Shown here one piece after another: positions 25,506 through 33,900 of a stretch of DNA of 64,000 nt; positions within the stretch are counted from its first letter, which is position 1, and each line of letters begins with the position of its first letter. Source of the DNA: Micavibrio_A sp040381535 (GTDB lineage: Bacteria > Pseudomonadota > Alphaproteobacteria > Micavibrionales > Micavibrionaceae); the NCBI GenBank assembly GCA_040381535.1, contig JBEIHF010000009.1:1-64000 (forward strand), read 5' to 3'. Below the pieces are notes generated by a model. That model ran no database searches. It worked only from the letters and a program-made list of their open reading frames with translations, and was not told the DNA's origin. The position numbers and the translations under genes were made by a program.

Positions 25506-26405
25506 CTATTCCTTGGGTGTCAGTCCGAAGAACAGAGCGGCACTCTGGCCTAAAGTTCTTCCGTCACGTTTCAGCATGATGTCGCGGATATTGCCAAGGC
25601 TGTGGTCGGCGCCTTCCACCGCGTCTATGGTGTATGTGGCGCTAGATTCCTCGAACGCGCCTTTGGAATAGGATTGGGATTTATAATCTATGTTTGTAAC
25701 GCCTTTGGTGCCGTTGCCTCCGCCGATGGGCACGTTTTTATCCAGCACGCCGTGAATGGCCAGAACGCGCTTGTGATAAGCGGGCGGGCAGCTTTGCGCA
25801 TCAATGTTGAGCGGCCCTGAAATCGGAATCGCGGCCTGATACAAATCCGTCTTGCACATCAAGGTTTGAGTCATTATCGCGCCGTTGGAATGGCCCATGC
25901 CGAACACCTGTTTCTTGTCGATGCTGTATTTGGCGGCCAGATAATCGATGGCACGGGTGATATATCCAATGTCATCGACATTATTCTTGAACGGCTGGCC
26001 GCAACATCCGCCGCCCGCATTCCATGCATTGTGTCCGTTTTCGCCCAGACGCGTGGCACCCGACCCGTTCAGGTAGGCTAGGATAAAACCGCCTTCGTCC
26101 GCCGCGTCATTCATGACTTTGCCGATGGTGCCGTGGATATGGTTGGCGTTTCCCATGCCGCCGTGCAGAACGACGACCATAGCGCGGTTTTTCTGGCGCG
26201 CGTTGGGCGCAACATGGACGAGTATTTCACGCCCTTCGAAAGAATCGAAAACCACGCTTTGCGGCTTTAGTTTCATAAGCTCTTTGGCTTGTGCGCGATG
26301 TTCGCGGGCTTCGCGAAATTTTTCGAGGCGTGTCTCCGCACAGGCAGCTAAGGGGAAGTTAAGGGCCATCAACAAAAAGACCAGCAAAATGAACGGTGTT
26401 TTCAT
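25506..26405 (-). CDS. PHB depolymerase/feruloyl-esterase-like hydrolase
   Basis: A 299-residue exported alpha/beta hydrolase. The signal sequence ends NFPLAACAE, which fits either a lipobox (LAAC, Cys22) or a type I site. Core motifs: VVLHGGMGNANHI oxyanion region, nucleophile GMGHSNGAIMT, then LAIHGVLDKNVPIGGG carrying the acidic residue and GADHSLGNI with the catalytic His. This matches the LpqC/poly(3-hydroxybutyrate) depolymerase family of secreted esterases. It is the first gene of the ABC export operon, which may mean linked envelope or lipid functions (inference). Confidence 0.82.
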   Translation of the reverse strand: MKTPFILLVFLLMALNFPLAACAETRLEKFREAREHRAQAKELMKLKPQSVVFDSFEGREILVHVAPNARQKNRAMVVVLHGGMGNANHIHGTIGKVMNDAADEGGFILAYLNGSGATRLGENGHNAWNAGGGCCGQPFKNNVDDIGYITRAIDYLAAKYSIDKKQVFGMGHSNGAIMTQTLMCKTDLYQAAIPISGPLNIDAQSCPPAYHKRVLAIHGVLDKNVPIGGGNGTKGVTNIDYKSQSYSKGAFEESSATYTIDAVEGADHSLGNIRDIMLKRDGRTLGQSAALFFGLTPKE

Positions 26406-26478
26406 GCCTGCAACATACCGTGCAAAAGGGGCAAAGTCATGATTAGTTAAAGTTTTTAGATTATGTTATTATGTCATC

Positions 26479-26850
26479 ATGAGCGGAACAGACCCTTTAT
26501 CGCCTATTCTAAACAACGCTGCCGAAGCCACAGCTGACGTGGTCCCGGCCGTTGATAAATATGTTCAAATGAGCAAAGAATATGCGGCAAGATATGCTGC
26601 CGCGTAGCGAGCAAAACCCGCCACAGATAAGGCCTCCGATACTACGCAAAGAGAGCGTGAAATCCCGCTTCCAAGCCAGCGCACTCCGCTGCGCCCCGAG
26701 GATTTTAGTACACAAGCAGAATTCGATGCGGCGAGGGCCCTGAAATATGTCCATCGGGACGTAGTGATCGAAGAAGCCCGCCGTGCGGAGCACGGCGAGC
26801 ATATCCGGGAAGTTCATCACAGAAACCGCGGCTTCGAATTCGAACGCTGA
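26479..26850 (+). pseudogene. Small gene interrupted by an in-frame TAG
   Basis: One reading frame is open from ATG 26479 to TGA 26850 (122 sense codons) except for a single TAG at 26605-26607. The first 42 residues (SGTDPLSPILNNAAEA, DKYVQMSKEYAARYAA) are helical; the part after the stop is charged and continues the same style (REREIPLPSQRTPLRPEDF, AEFDAARALKYVHRDVV), suggesting one former coding region. No family recognised. The opposite-strand frame at 26509-26820 has no such pattern and is judged a shadow. The rest of 26406-27002 holds only flanking non-coding sequence. Confidence 0.5.
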
Positions 26851-26907
26851 TTTCGTTCTTTATTTGTTCTCATAAATAGGTTATAGAGGTAGTGTGTTTT
26901 GAACACA

Positions 26908-26929
26908 GGGGAGGGCAAAATCCCCTGCT
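26908..26929. other. Hairpin before radA
   Basis: CAGGGGA and TCCCCTG form a 7-bp stem around GGGCAAAA in the 150-base gap before radA. There is no clear T-tract, so it may be a leader structure or a weak end for the interrupted gene upstream. Confidence 0.4.
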
Positions 26930-27002
26930 GCAAAAAACGCAAAACGAACTATACAAATCCTTCTTAACTCACTGAAATAAAATAATAAGAGGTTTCTCTA
27001 AT

Positions 27003-28403
27003 ATGGCCAAGGTCAAAAAGAGCTATGTCTGCCAATCCTGCGGTTCCGTCACCTCTCAATGGGGCGGCAAATGCGAGGCCTGCAACGAATGGAATTCCAT
27101 CGTGGAAGAAAAGCAGCAAGAATCCGCCCCCAAAGGTCTGGGAAACGCCAAGCGCGGCAAATCGCTGGAACTGGTCAGCCTGAAGGGCGAGAGCAACAAC
27201 AATATCCCGCGCCATGTTTCGGGCATGGCGGAATTCGACCGCGTCACGGGCGGCGGTATGGTTCCGGGCTCCGCGATATTGATCGGAGGCGATCCCGGCA
27301 TAGGAAAATCAACATTACTTTTACAGGTTGTTTGCAAGCTTGCGGATGCCGGTAAGACATGTCTTTACGTTTCCGGCGAGGAAGCGGTTGATCAGGTGCG
27401 CCTTAGAGCTCGACGCCTCGGTCTGGACAAAGCGCCCGTTGCCTTGGCTTCGGCCACTTCGGTGCGCGATATCGTGGCATCCATGGAATCTGATCCGATG
27501 GATTTGATCGTCATCGATTCCATCCAGACCATGTATGTCGACACGATAGAATCCGCGCCGGGTACGGTCACGCAAGTGCGCACCTGCACGCAAGAACTCA
27601 TACGCGTCGCCAAAAAACGCGGCATCGTGATTTTGTTTGTGGGGCACGTGACCAAAGAAGGCCAGATAGCTGGCCCACGTGTCTTGGAACATATGGTCGA
27701 CGCGGTGCTTTATTTCGAAGGCGATCGTGGCCATCAATTCAGAATTCTGCGTACCGTGAAAAACCGTTTCGGACCGACCGATGAAATCGGCGTCTTTGAA
27801 ATGGCCAATGAAGGTCTTGTGGAAGTGCCAAATCCGTCCGCGCTTTTCCTAGCACAACGCCAGAACAATATCGCGGGCAGTGCCGTCCTCGCTGGGTTAG
27901 AGGGCACGCGCCCCGTCTTGGTCGAAGTGCAGGCTTTGGTCGCGCAATCCACCTTGGGTACACCGCGCCGTGCTGTCATCGGGTGGGATTCCAACCGCCT
28001 TGCCATGGTATTGGCTGTGCTCGAGGCACGCTGCGGGGTTACGCTATCGTCTTCCGATATTTTTTTAAACATAGCGGGCGGTATCCGTATTTCCGAACCC
28101 GCCGCCGATCTGGCTGTGGCCGCCGCGCTGTTGTCTTCGCAATCCAACATACCAGTTCCGGGCAACACCGTATTTTTTGGTGAGGTCGGCCTTGCGGGGG
28201 AAATCCGTTCGGTGTCACAACCCGATGTGCGTTTGAAAGAAGCCGCCAAGCTGGGGTTCGACCGCGCCGTGATCCCTGAAAAGCTGAGCAAGAAGGGTAT
28301 AGCGCCTGCGAAAATCGAGGGTTTGAAGGTCGAGGAAATCACGCATCTGGAGGATTTGGCCCGTCAATTTGCGGGGAAACAGCCCTTCAAAACCTATGGC
28401 TGA
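27003..28403 (+). CDS. radA: DNA repair protein RadA
   Basis: A 466-residue RecA-like ATPase that helps branch migration in recombination. Zinc finger C10-x2-C13 and C24-x2-C27, Walker A GGDPGIGKST, Walker B LIVIDSIQ, the RadA signature KNRFGPTDEIGVF and a C-terminal Lon-like domain (RRAVIGWDSNRLAMVLAVLEA, NIAGGIRISEPAADLAVAAAL). Normal length. A GAGG site precedes ATG 27003. cvpA follows 75 bases after its stop, and purF after that, a frequently seen order. Confidence 0.96.
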   Translation: MAKVKKSYVCQSCGSVTSQWGGKCEACNEWNSIVEEKQQESAPKGLGNAKRGKSLELVSLKGESNNNIPRHVSGMAEFDRVTGGGMVPGSAILIGGDPGIGKSTLLLQVVCKLADAGKTCLYVSGEEAVDQVRLRARRLGLDKAPVALASATSVRDIVASMESDPMDLIVIDSIQTMYVDTIESAPGTVTQVRTCTQELIRVAKKRGIVILFVGHVTKEGQIAGPRVLEHMVDAVLYFEGDRGHQFRILRTVKNRFGPTDEIGVFEMANEGLVEVPNPSALFLAQRQNNIAGSAVLAGLEGTRPVLVEVQALVAQSTLGTPRRAVIGWDSNRLAMVLAVLEARCGVTLSSSDIFLNIAGGIRISEPAADLAVAAALLSSQSNIPVPGNTVFFGEVGLAGEIRSVSQPDVRLKEAAKLGFDRAVIPEKLSKKGIAPAKIEGLKVEEITHLEDLARQFAGKQPFKTYG

Positions 28404-28478
28404 ATCGATGACTGATAATGGGCGGAAATCCGAAGGATTTCCTTGCATTTAACCCGCCATTTGCCTATCTATCAGGGC

Positions 28479-29189
28479 ATGATTATAGACATCATCGTTG
28501 GCCTTGTTGTCATCTCTTCCGCCCTGATATCCTTCATGCGCGGATTCATACGCGAAGTTCTTACCATAGCAGGGGTTGTCGGCGGCATATTGGCCGCCGT
28601 TTTCGTAGGTCCCTCCATCGCTCCTACGGTGCGCGAATGGTTCGGCGTGGTCGAAGGCAAAGAGAGCGAGAAGCTCTTCGATATCATCCCTATGGAAATC
28701 GTGGCCGATGCCACCACTTACGGCGTCATCTTTATCGCCGTCGTGATAGTTCTATCTGTTTTGAGCCATATCATGGCGGGCGCGGCGAAGGCCGTGGGTC
28801 TCGGCCCTGTCGACCGTACGCTGGGCGTCATCTTCGGCGTTGCCCGCGCGCTGATCCTGCTGGCGCTGGTTTACATGCCGTTTCATCTGATGATGAACAA
28901 AGAACGCAAAGAAGAATTTTTCAAAGAAAGCCGTACGCATTACTTCATCGAAAAAATCTCGGCAACCATGGCGCAATATCTGCCCGAATCCGAAGATGTC
29001 GAGAAGAAGGCAGGCGAGGCCACCGAAGACGCCGGCGATCTCATTAAGAAAAAACTCGAAGAGCAGGATTTGCTCGGCGGCGGCAAGAAAAAAGAACCTG
29101 AACCTCCCAAAGTGGAGAAAGAAGGCTACGACGAGCAAGAACGTGAAAGACTGGATAAGCTGTTCAACGAACCGGTGACCAATGATTGA
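28479..29189 (+). CDS. cvpA: CvpA family membrane protein
   Basis: A 236-residue protein with four hydrophobic segments in residues 1-115 (MIIDIIVGLVVISSALISF, GVVGGILAAVFVG, YGVIFIAVVIVLSVL, ILLALVYMPF) and a conserved RGFIREVL between the first two. The tail is long, charged and cytoplasmic. CvpA is needed for colicin V production and envelope homeostasis in E. coli; its exact activity is unsettled. ATG 28479 is preferred over an upstream TTG. It overlaps purF by 8 bases. Confidence 0.88.
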   Translation: MIIDIIVGLVVISSALISFMRGFIREVLTIAGVVGGILAAVFVGPSIAPTVREWFGVVEGKESEKLFDIIPMEIVADATTYGVIFIAVVIVLSVLSHIMAGAAKAVGLGPVDRTLGVIFGVARALILLALVYMPFHLMMNKERKEEFFKESRTHYFIEKISATMAQYLPESEDVEKKAGEATEDAGDLIKKKLEEQDLLGGGKKKEPEPPKVEKEGYDEQERERLDKLFNEPVTND

Positions 29190-30669
29190 CGACATCACGA
29201 CCCACCCCTTCGATGACGACAAACTGCATGAAGAATGCGGCGTGTTCGGCATATTCGGTCACCCCGAAAGTGCGGCTATGACCGCCCTTGGCCTCCACGC
29301 CCTGCAACACAGAGGTCAGGAAGCAGCGGGGATTGTTTCTTGGGACGGCGTTGATTTTTACACGCACAAAGCCATGGGTCTGGTGGATGCGACGTTCTCC
29401 AAAGAAAAAGTCATCGACCGTTTGAAAGGTCACGCCGCCATCGGCCACAACCGTTATTCCACCACGGGCGAGGCTTCACTTCGCAACGTGCAGCCTATAT
29501 ATGCCGATCTTGCGCTGGGCGGTTTTGCTGTCGCGCACAACGGCAATCTGACCAACGCCGCCGCGATCCGCGAAGAGCTGGTAAACAAAGGCTCTTTATT
29601 CCAATCTTCTTCGGATACCGAAGTCATCGTACATTTGATGGCTGTATCGTTGAAAGAGAGCCCGATTGATAAGCTTGCCGCCGCTGCTAATGAAATTATA
29701 GGCGCGTATTCGCTCGTCGCCGTCACATCCGACATGCTGATCGGTTTGCGCGATCCGTACGGTATCCGCCCGTTGTGTCTGGGTAAACTCGGTGGATCTT
29801 ATATCCTCACATCCGAAACCTGCGCGCTTGATATTATTGGCGCAGAATTTGTGCGCGATATCGAAGCCGGCGAAATGGTCGTCATCGATAAAAAAGGCAT
29901 GCGTACCGTCTGGCCTTTCAAAACCAAACACAAACGTTTTTGTATTTTTGAATATGTGTATTTCGCCCGCCCAGATTCCTTCATGGAAGGGCATTCGGTT
30001 TATGAGATGCGCAAGAATATCGGTGCGGTTCTGGCGCGTGAAGCCCCCGTTCCTAATGCGGATGTCGTGGTGCCCGTGCCTGATTCCGGTACGCCGTCTG
30101 CTATCGGTTTTTCCCAAGCGTCGGGCGTTCCGTTTGAGCTTGGCATCATCCGTAACCATTATGTGGGCCGTACCTTTATCGAACCCACGCAACAAATTCG
30201 TAACCTTGGCGTAAAGCTTAAACACAACGCCAACAAGCGATACCTTAAAGACAAGGTCGTCGTTTTGGTGGATGATTCCATTGTACGCGGCACAACGTCG
30301 CGTAAGATCGTCGATATGGTCCGTGCGGCAGGCGCGAAAGAAGTGCATATGCGCATTTCCTCCCCGCCGACGGCGCATAGCTGCTTCTACGGTATCGACA
30401 CGCCCGAAACGGCGGAACTGATGGCACATACCCACAGTGTTGAAGAAATCCGAAAACATATAGGCGTTGACAGTCTTTCCTATATTTCCATCGATGGTTT
30501 GTATCAGGCCGTCGGTGAGTCCAAACGCAACAACGATACACCGCAATATTGCGATGCGTGCTTCACGGGTGATTACCCTGTCGAACTTGTCGATAAAATC
30601 GCGGGCTGCGGAAGCCCTAAGAAAAAAGCCACGCTCGGTGCGAAGATGCTAGCTTCGATCGACGATTAA
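29182..30669 (+). CDS. purF: Amidophosphoribosyltransferase
   Basis: A 495-residue enzyme catalysing the first step of de novo purine synthesis (PRPP plus glutamine to phosphoribosylamine). An 18-residue propeptide precedes catalytic Cys19 in EECGVFGIFG. The glutaminase part includes LGLHALQHRGQEAAG, HNRYSTTG and AHNGNLTNA; the phosphoribosyltransferase part has VVPVPDSGTPSAIGFS and the PRPP loop VVLVDDSIVRGTTS. Its start lies inside the end of cvpA, so the two are coupled. Confidence 0.96.
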   Translation: MIDDITTHPFDDDKLHEECGVFGIFGHPESAAMTALGLHALQHRGQEAAGIVSWDGVDFYTHKAMGLVDATFSKEKVIDRLKGHAAIGHNRYSTTGEASLRNVQPIYADLALGGFAVAHNGNLTNAAAIREELVNKGSLFQSSSDTEVIVHLMAVSLKESPIDKLAAAANEIIGAYSLVAVTSDMLIGLRDPYGIRPLCLGKLGGSYILTSETCALDIIGAEFVRDIEAGEMVVIDKKGMRTVWPFKTKHKRFCIFEYVYFARPDSFMEGHSVYEMRKNIGAVLAREAPVPNADVVVPVPDSGTPSAIGFSQASGVPFELGIIRNHYVGRTFIEPTQQIRNLGVKLKHNANKRYLKDKVVVLVDDSIVRGTTSRKIVDMVRAAGAKEVHMRISSPPTAHSCFYGIDTPETAELMAHTHSVEEIRKHIGVDSLSYISIDGLYQAVGESKRNNDTPQYCDACFTGDYPVELVDKIAGCGSPKKKATLGAKMLASIDD

Positions 30670-31058
30670 ACCTCACGTGTATTATCTGCAAACCATTGCG
30701 CAAGCTGGTCTTCGTTCCATTCACCAGAGGCCAAGGCAATGATAGCTTTGTATTTTTCCTCTTGAGAAGCAACGAGATTATACCCATTGAGCAGTAAAAA
30801 AGATCGCGCCACAACCAAAGCTGTGCGTTTATTGCCGTCCAGGAAAGGATGGTTTTTCGCGATTCCATGAGCGTAACTTGCTGCAAGACGAGCGAAATCA
30901 ACCGGGGTTTTGGAATACAGGAAAACATTTTGCGGTTTCATCAACGCGGTTTCCAAAAGGCCTTCGTCGCGCACACCCGCAACCCCGCCATGTTCGGCGA
31001 GTTGTCTGTCGTGCATGGCAAGGGCTGCTTCCTTGCTGATCCAGATGGGTTCTTTCAT
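30666..31058 (-). CDS. doc: Doc-type toxin (Fic fold)
   Basis: A 130-residue single-domain Fic-fold protein with the Doc motif HPFLDGNKRTALVVA (about residues 69-83). Doc toxins phosphorylate EF-Tu and stop translation. The preceding helix GIAKN and the N-terminal ISKEAALAMHDRQLAEHGG fit the Doc subgroup. It follows the AbrB/MazE-like antitoxin gene by 15 bases on the same strand. Its 3' end overlaps that of purF by 4 bases. The usual partner is Phd, so this is a hybrid arrangement. Confidence 0.88.
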   Translation of the reverse strand: MKEPIWISKEAALAMHDRQLAEHGGVAGVRDEGLLETALMKPQNVFLYSKTPVDFARLAASYAHGIAKNHPFLDGNKRTALVVARSFLLLNGYNLVASQEEKYKAIIALASGEWNEDQLAQWFADNTREV

Positions 31059-31073
31059 AAGACGATGCTATGG

Positions 31074-31298
31074 CTATTCCGCAAGTTTTCTCAAAACGTC
31101 GCGGTCTTCGCGCATAACGGCTTCCGCGATTTCCATCGTTTTCGCGAAAACCTCGTTATACGGGGTGAGTTTGATGCCGTCCGGCGTTTCGGTAACATAG
31201 AGCTTGTCGCCTTTGGACAAACGAAGCTTGGCCAAAAGTTCTTTTGGCAGTATAACGCCTTCGGAATTACCTACTTTGGTGACGGTAAGCGTGGTCAT
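31074..31298 (-). CDS. AbrB/MazE-type antitoxin
   Basis: A 74-residue protein. The N-terminal swapped-hairpin domain reads TLTVTKVGNSEGVILPKELLAKLRLSKGD, the AbrB/MazE/SpoVT pattern, and the C-terminal part (YNEVFAKTMEIAEAVMREDRDVLRKL) is the helix that would bind and block the toxin. ATG 31298 is chosen because it gives the conserved start and follows AAAGGA. It precedes doc and lies next to a perfect inverted repeat (31327-31342), likely its operator. Confidence 0.85.
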   Translation of the reverse strand: MTTLTVTKVGNSEGVILPKELLAKLRLSKGDKLYVTETPDGIKLTPYNEVFAKTMEIAEAVMREDRDVLRKLAE

Positions 31299-31326
31299 GG
31301 CCTGTTTATCCTTTCTAGATCTACTA

Positions 31327-31342
31327 TATAACAAAAGTTATA
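31327..31342. promoter_or_regulatory. Inverted repeat, candidate antitoxin operator
   Basis: TATAAC and GTTATA are separated by AAAA in the 46-base gap between the antitoxin and the divergent SDR gene. The position, about 30 bases upstream of the antitoxin start and touching the SDR start, suggests autoregulation and possible effects on the SDR gene. Confidence 0.5.
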
Positions 31343-31344
31343 AC

Positions 31345-32067
31345 ATGTCCAAAGAAAAGACGCTGAACGAAAAAATCGCTTTAATTACAGGGGCTTCGCG
31401 CGGGATCGGCGCATCTGTGGCTAAGTTGCTCGCGAAGGAAGGCGCGCATGTCATCTTGATCGCGCGCACCATCGGCGGGCTTGAGGCTGTGGACAATGAG
31501 ATCAAGAAATTCGGCGGCAAGGCGACCTTGATGCCGCTTGATTTGTTCAAGCTGAACGATCTTGATATGCTCGGCCCCACGCTGCACCAGCATTTTCCCA
31601 AGCTTGATATTTTCATCGGTAACGCGGCAATGCTCGGTACCATGGCGCCGCTCGGCCATTTGAAACCCGATGAATGGCAAAAGGTGATGGATTTGAACGT
31701 CACCGCAAATTTCCGCCTGATCAGAACGCTCGATCCGCTGTTGAAAGCCTCCGATGCGGGCCGCGTCGTGTTCGTGACGTCCGGCATCACGCAGACTTTC
31801 AAAGCGTACTGGGGTGAATATGCGGTATCCAAGGCCGCGCTCGAAGGTCTTGCCAAAACTTACGCGTCCGAATGCGCCAACACCAATGTGCGTGTGAATA
31901 TTCTGGACCCGGGGCGCGTGAGAACGGCGATGCGCGCGCAAGCCTATCCGGGGGAAGATCCTGCCATCCGCCCGCATCCCGATGATATGGTGCATTACTT
32001 TTTAAAATTGGTTGCGAACGATTGCACCATGAATGGTGAAGTCCTTGAAGTTCCTTCCGAAAAATAA
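31345..32067 (+). CDS. Short-chain dehydrogenase/reductase
   Basis: A 240-residue classical SDR. Cofactor loop ALITGASRGIGASVAKLL (about 12-29), NAAML for the NNAG motif, catalytic Ser in VVFVTSGIT and YAVSKAALEGL with Tyr and Lys. Charged residues after the loop (IARTI) favour NADP(H). Resembles small oxidoreductases of the YciK branch (FabG-like). ATG 31345 follows the inverted repeat directly, so no strong ribosome site is visible. Substrate unknown. Confidence 0.85.
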   Translation: MSKEKTLNEKIALITGASRGIGASVAKLLAKEGAHVILIARTIGGLEAVDNEIKKFGGKATLMPLDLFKLNDLDMLGPTLHQHFPKLDIFIGNAAMLGTMAPLGHLKPDEWQKVMDLNVTANFRLIRTLDPLLKASDAGRVVFVTSGITQTFKAYWGEYAVSKAALEGLAKTYASECANTNVRVNILDPGRVRTAMRAQAYPGEDPAIRPHPDDMVHYFLKLVANDCTMNGEVLEVPSEK

Positions 32068-32958
32068 TTATTTCGTTATTAGTTTTTGCTTAAGGACAGA
32101 AATCTTTTGCCAATTCGAAATCACACACCCTGAAACAATCAGTATTGCCCCGATAGTGCTGGCTAAAGACCACTCTACATTGCCGAACAAAGCAAGTAGC
32201 ATCACGGACAAAACGGGAATCAGGTAGGATAGGGAGCTTAAGAAAGCCCTGTCGCCGTTTTTCATGGCATGGTCCCAGAAAACAAAAGAAACGCGGGTGA
32301 TGCCCAAAAGAATGACGGCAAACATTCCCACGTTTTCTATGTGGAACTTATAATGCGGTTCAAAATGCGATGATAAAAGTGCGGCAATAAAAGAAGTGAT
32401 GAGTAAGAATATTCCCACACGGTCGCTTTCGAAAGCAACTATTTTTGTCAGAGATGAGTATATTGCCCAAATCAATGCGCCGCTAAAGGCCAATAATAAG
32501 CCGACAAAGTTATTAAGCGTGTAATCCTGTGTAAAGCCAAAACGCTGGAATATGAAGAAGCAGCCAACCAACCCGAACAACAAGCCCAAGATTTGCAAAT
32601 GCGTGATGGAGGTTCTGTCCACTTTTGCGCTGAATACAACAAGAAACAACGGCCACATATAATTTAAAGTATTTGCTTCAAATGCGGGAGAAAGTTTCAG
32701 TCCTGCTAGCCATGTGGTAATATAGCCCGCTACACCGAAAATTCCTAAAGCATAGGCTTTGCCGGACATTCTGAATTTTTCTAGAGGGTTTTGTTTTTTT
32801 ATGGCCCAGTAGGCGAGACAGAATAAAAATCCCAAAAATGATGCTATGGAAGTTAATGCCATCGGTGGAATATCGCCGGTATTCACAACTATCAGAGCCG
32901 AGCTTGCCCAAAAAGCGATGGCACAAAAACCTGATATGTTGGGGCTGAATAATTTCAT
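32068..32958 (-). CDS. EamA/DMT family transporter
   Basis: A 296-residue protein with ten hydrophobic segments arranged as two EamA repeats (second repeat starts near FVGLLLAFSGALIWAIYSSL). Relatives (YtfF/RhaT-like, DMT superfamily) export amino acids or other metabolites. Substrate unknown. Its start is three bases from the stop of the der second half, so they may be co-transcribed. It is more AT-rich than its neighbours, which could indicate acquisition. Confidence 0.82.
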   Translation of the reverse strand: MKLFSPNISGFCAIAFWASSALIVVNTGDIPPMALTSIASFLGFLFCLAYWAIKKQNPLEKFRMSGKAYALGIFGVAGYITTWLAGLKLSPAFEANTLNYMWPLFLVVFSAKVDRTSITHLQILGLLFGLVGCFFIFQRFGFTQDYTLNNFVGLLLAFSGALIWAIYSSLTKIVAFESDRVGIFLLITSFIAALLSSHFEPHYKFHIENVGMFAVILLGITRVSFVFWDHAMKNGDRAFLSSLSYLIPVLSVMLLALFGNVEWSLASTIGAILIVSGCVISNWQKISVLKQKLITK

Positions 32959-32961
32959 CTG

Positions 32962-33900
32962 TTATTCATCGAACGGGTTTTTGGAGGCGCGGACCAAAAG
33001 ACGCACAGGCACGCCTTTCAAATCGAAATCGGCGCGCAAAGCGTTAACGATATAACGCTTGTACGTATCGGGCAGTTCGCCTGCGCGCGCAACCCAGAGC
33101 GCGAAGGTCGGCGGGCGTATGTTGATCTGCGTCATGTATTTCAAACGGTTTGAACGTCCACCGACGAGAGGCGCGGGGTTCTGGCTTTCGCGTGCGGCAA
33201 GCCAGCGGTTCATCTTCGATGTCGAAATGCGTTTCGTCCATGTGCCGTAGGTTTCAATCACGGCATCCATAAGCGAATCCAGATTGCGGCCGTTTAGCGC
33301 GGAAATAGTGACGACGGGCAGTTCTTTTACCTGCGCCAGTCCTGTATCGAGACTGTATTGAAGCTGGAACAGCGCCTCTTTTTTGTCTTTGACGATGTCC
33401 CATTTGTTGACGGCGATGATGAGCGCGCGTCCTTCTTGTAAAATATGATCGGCGATTTGCTGGTCCTGCTTTTCGAACATGACCTCGGCGTCTACGACCA
33501 TGATGACGATCTGCGCCAAACGAATGGCGCGCATCGTGTCTTCGACCGACATTTTTTCGATCTTGTCCTGCACTTTGGCTTTTTTCCGCAGGCCTGCCGT
33601 ATCGACCAGTTTGATCTTGCGGCCCTTATATTCCCAATCGATGGCGATGGCGTCGCGCGTAATGCCAGCTTCAGGCCCGACCATAACGCGGTGATCTTTG
33701 AGAAGTGAATTCACCAGCGTGGATTTGCCTGCGTTGGGGCGGCCGACGATAGCAATTTTCAAAGGCTTTTCAAGAATGTCGTTATCGGGTACCAATGCCG
33801 CGAAATCGAACGTCATATCGCCTTCGAGATCGTCGATGCGTTTGATGTCGACATATTGTTTTTCGAAATCATCTTCGATAGGCACTTCGATTTTCGGCAT
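32962..33900 (-). CDS. der: Der (EngA) GTPase, second half, out of frame with first
   Basis: 312 residues covering the second GTPase domain and the KH-like C-terminal domain of Der, a ribosome-assembly GTPase needed for 50S maturation. Visible are G1 IVGRPNAGKSTLVNSL, G2/G3 AGITRD and VDTAGLRKKAK, G4 NKWD, then the KH-like part ending SKNPFDE. The frame lies one base off the first half (33813-34385), and upstream of ATG 33900 it reads PLPHMPKIEV, as expected in an intact linker. The ATG at 33900 is therefore probably internal to a once-continuous gene. Confidence 0.9.
   Translation of the reverse strand: MPKIEVPIEDDFEKQYVDIKRIDDLEGDMTFDFAALVPDNDILEKPLKIAIVGRPNAGKSTLVNSLLKDHRVMVGPEAGITRDAIAIDWEYKGRKIKLVDTAGLRKKAKVQDKIEKMSVEDTMRAIRLAQIVIMVVDAEVMFEKQDQQIADHILQEGRALIIAVNKWDIVKDKKEALFQLQYSLDTGLAQVKELPVVTISALNGRNLDSLMDAVIETYGTWTKRISTSKMNRWLAARESQNPAPLVGGRSNRLKYMTQINIRPPTFALWVARAGELPDTYKRYIVNALRADFDLKGVPVRLLVRASKNPFDE

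Noticed and set aside
26509..26820. A 103-codon minus-strand frame over the TAG-interrupted gene
   Set aside because: No start context; the plus-strand frame shows more coherent protein-like sequence on both sides of its stop.
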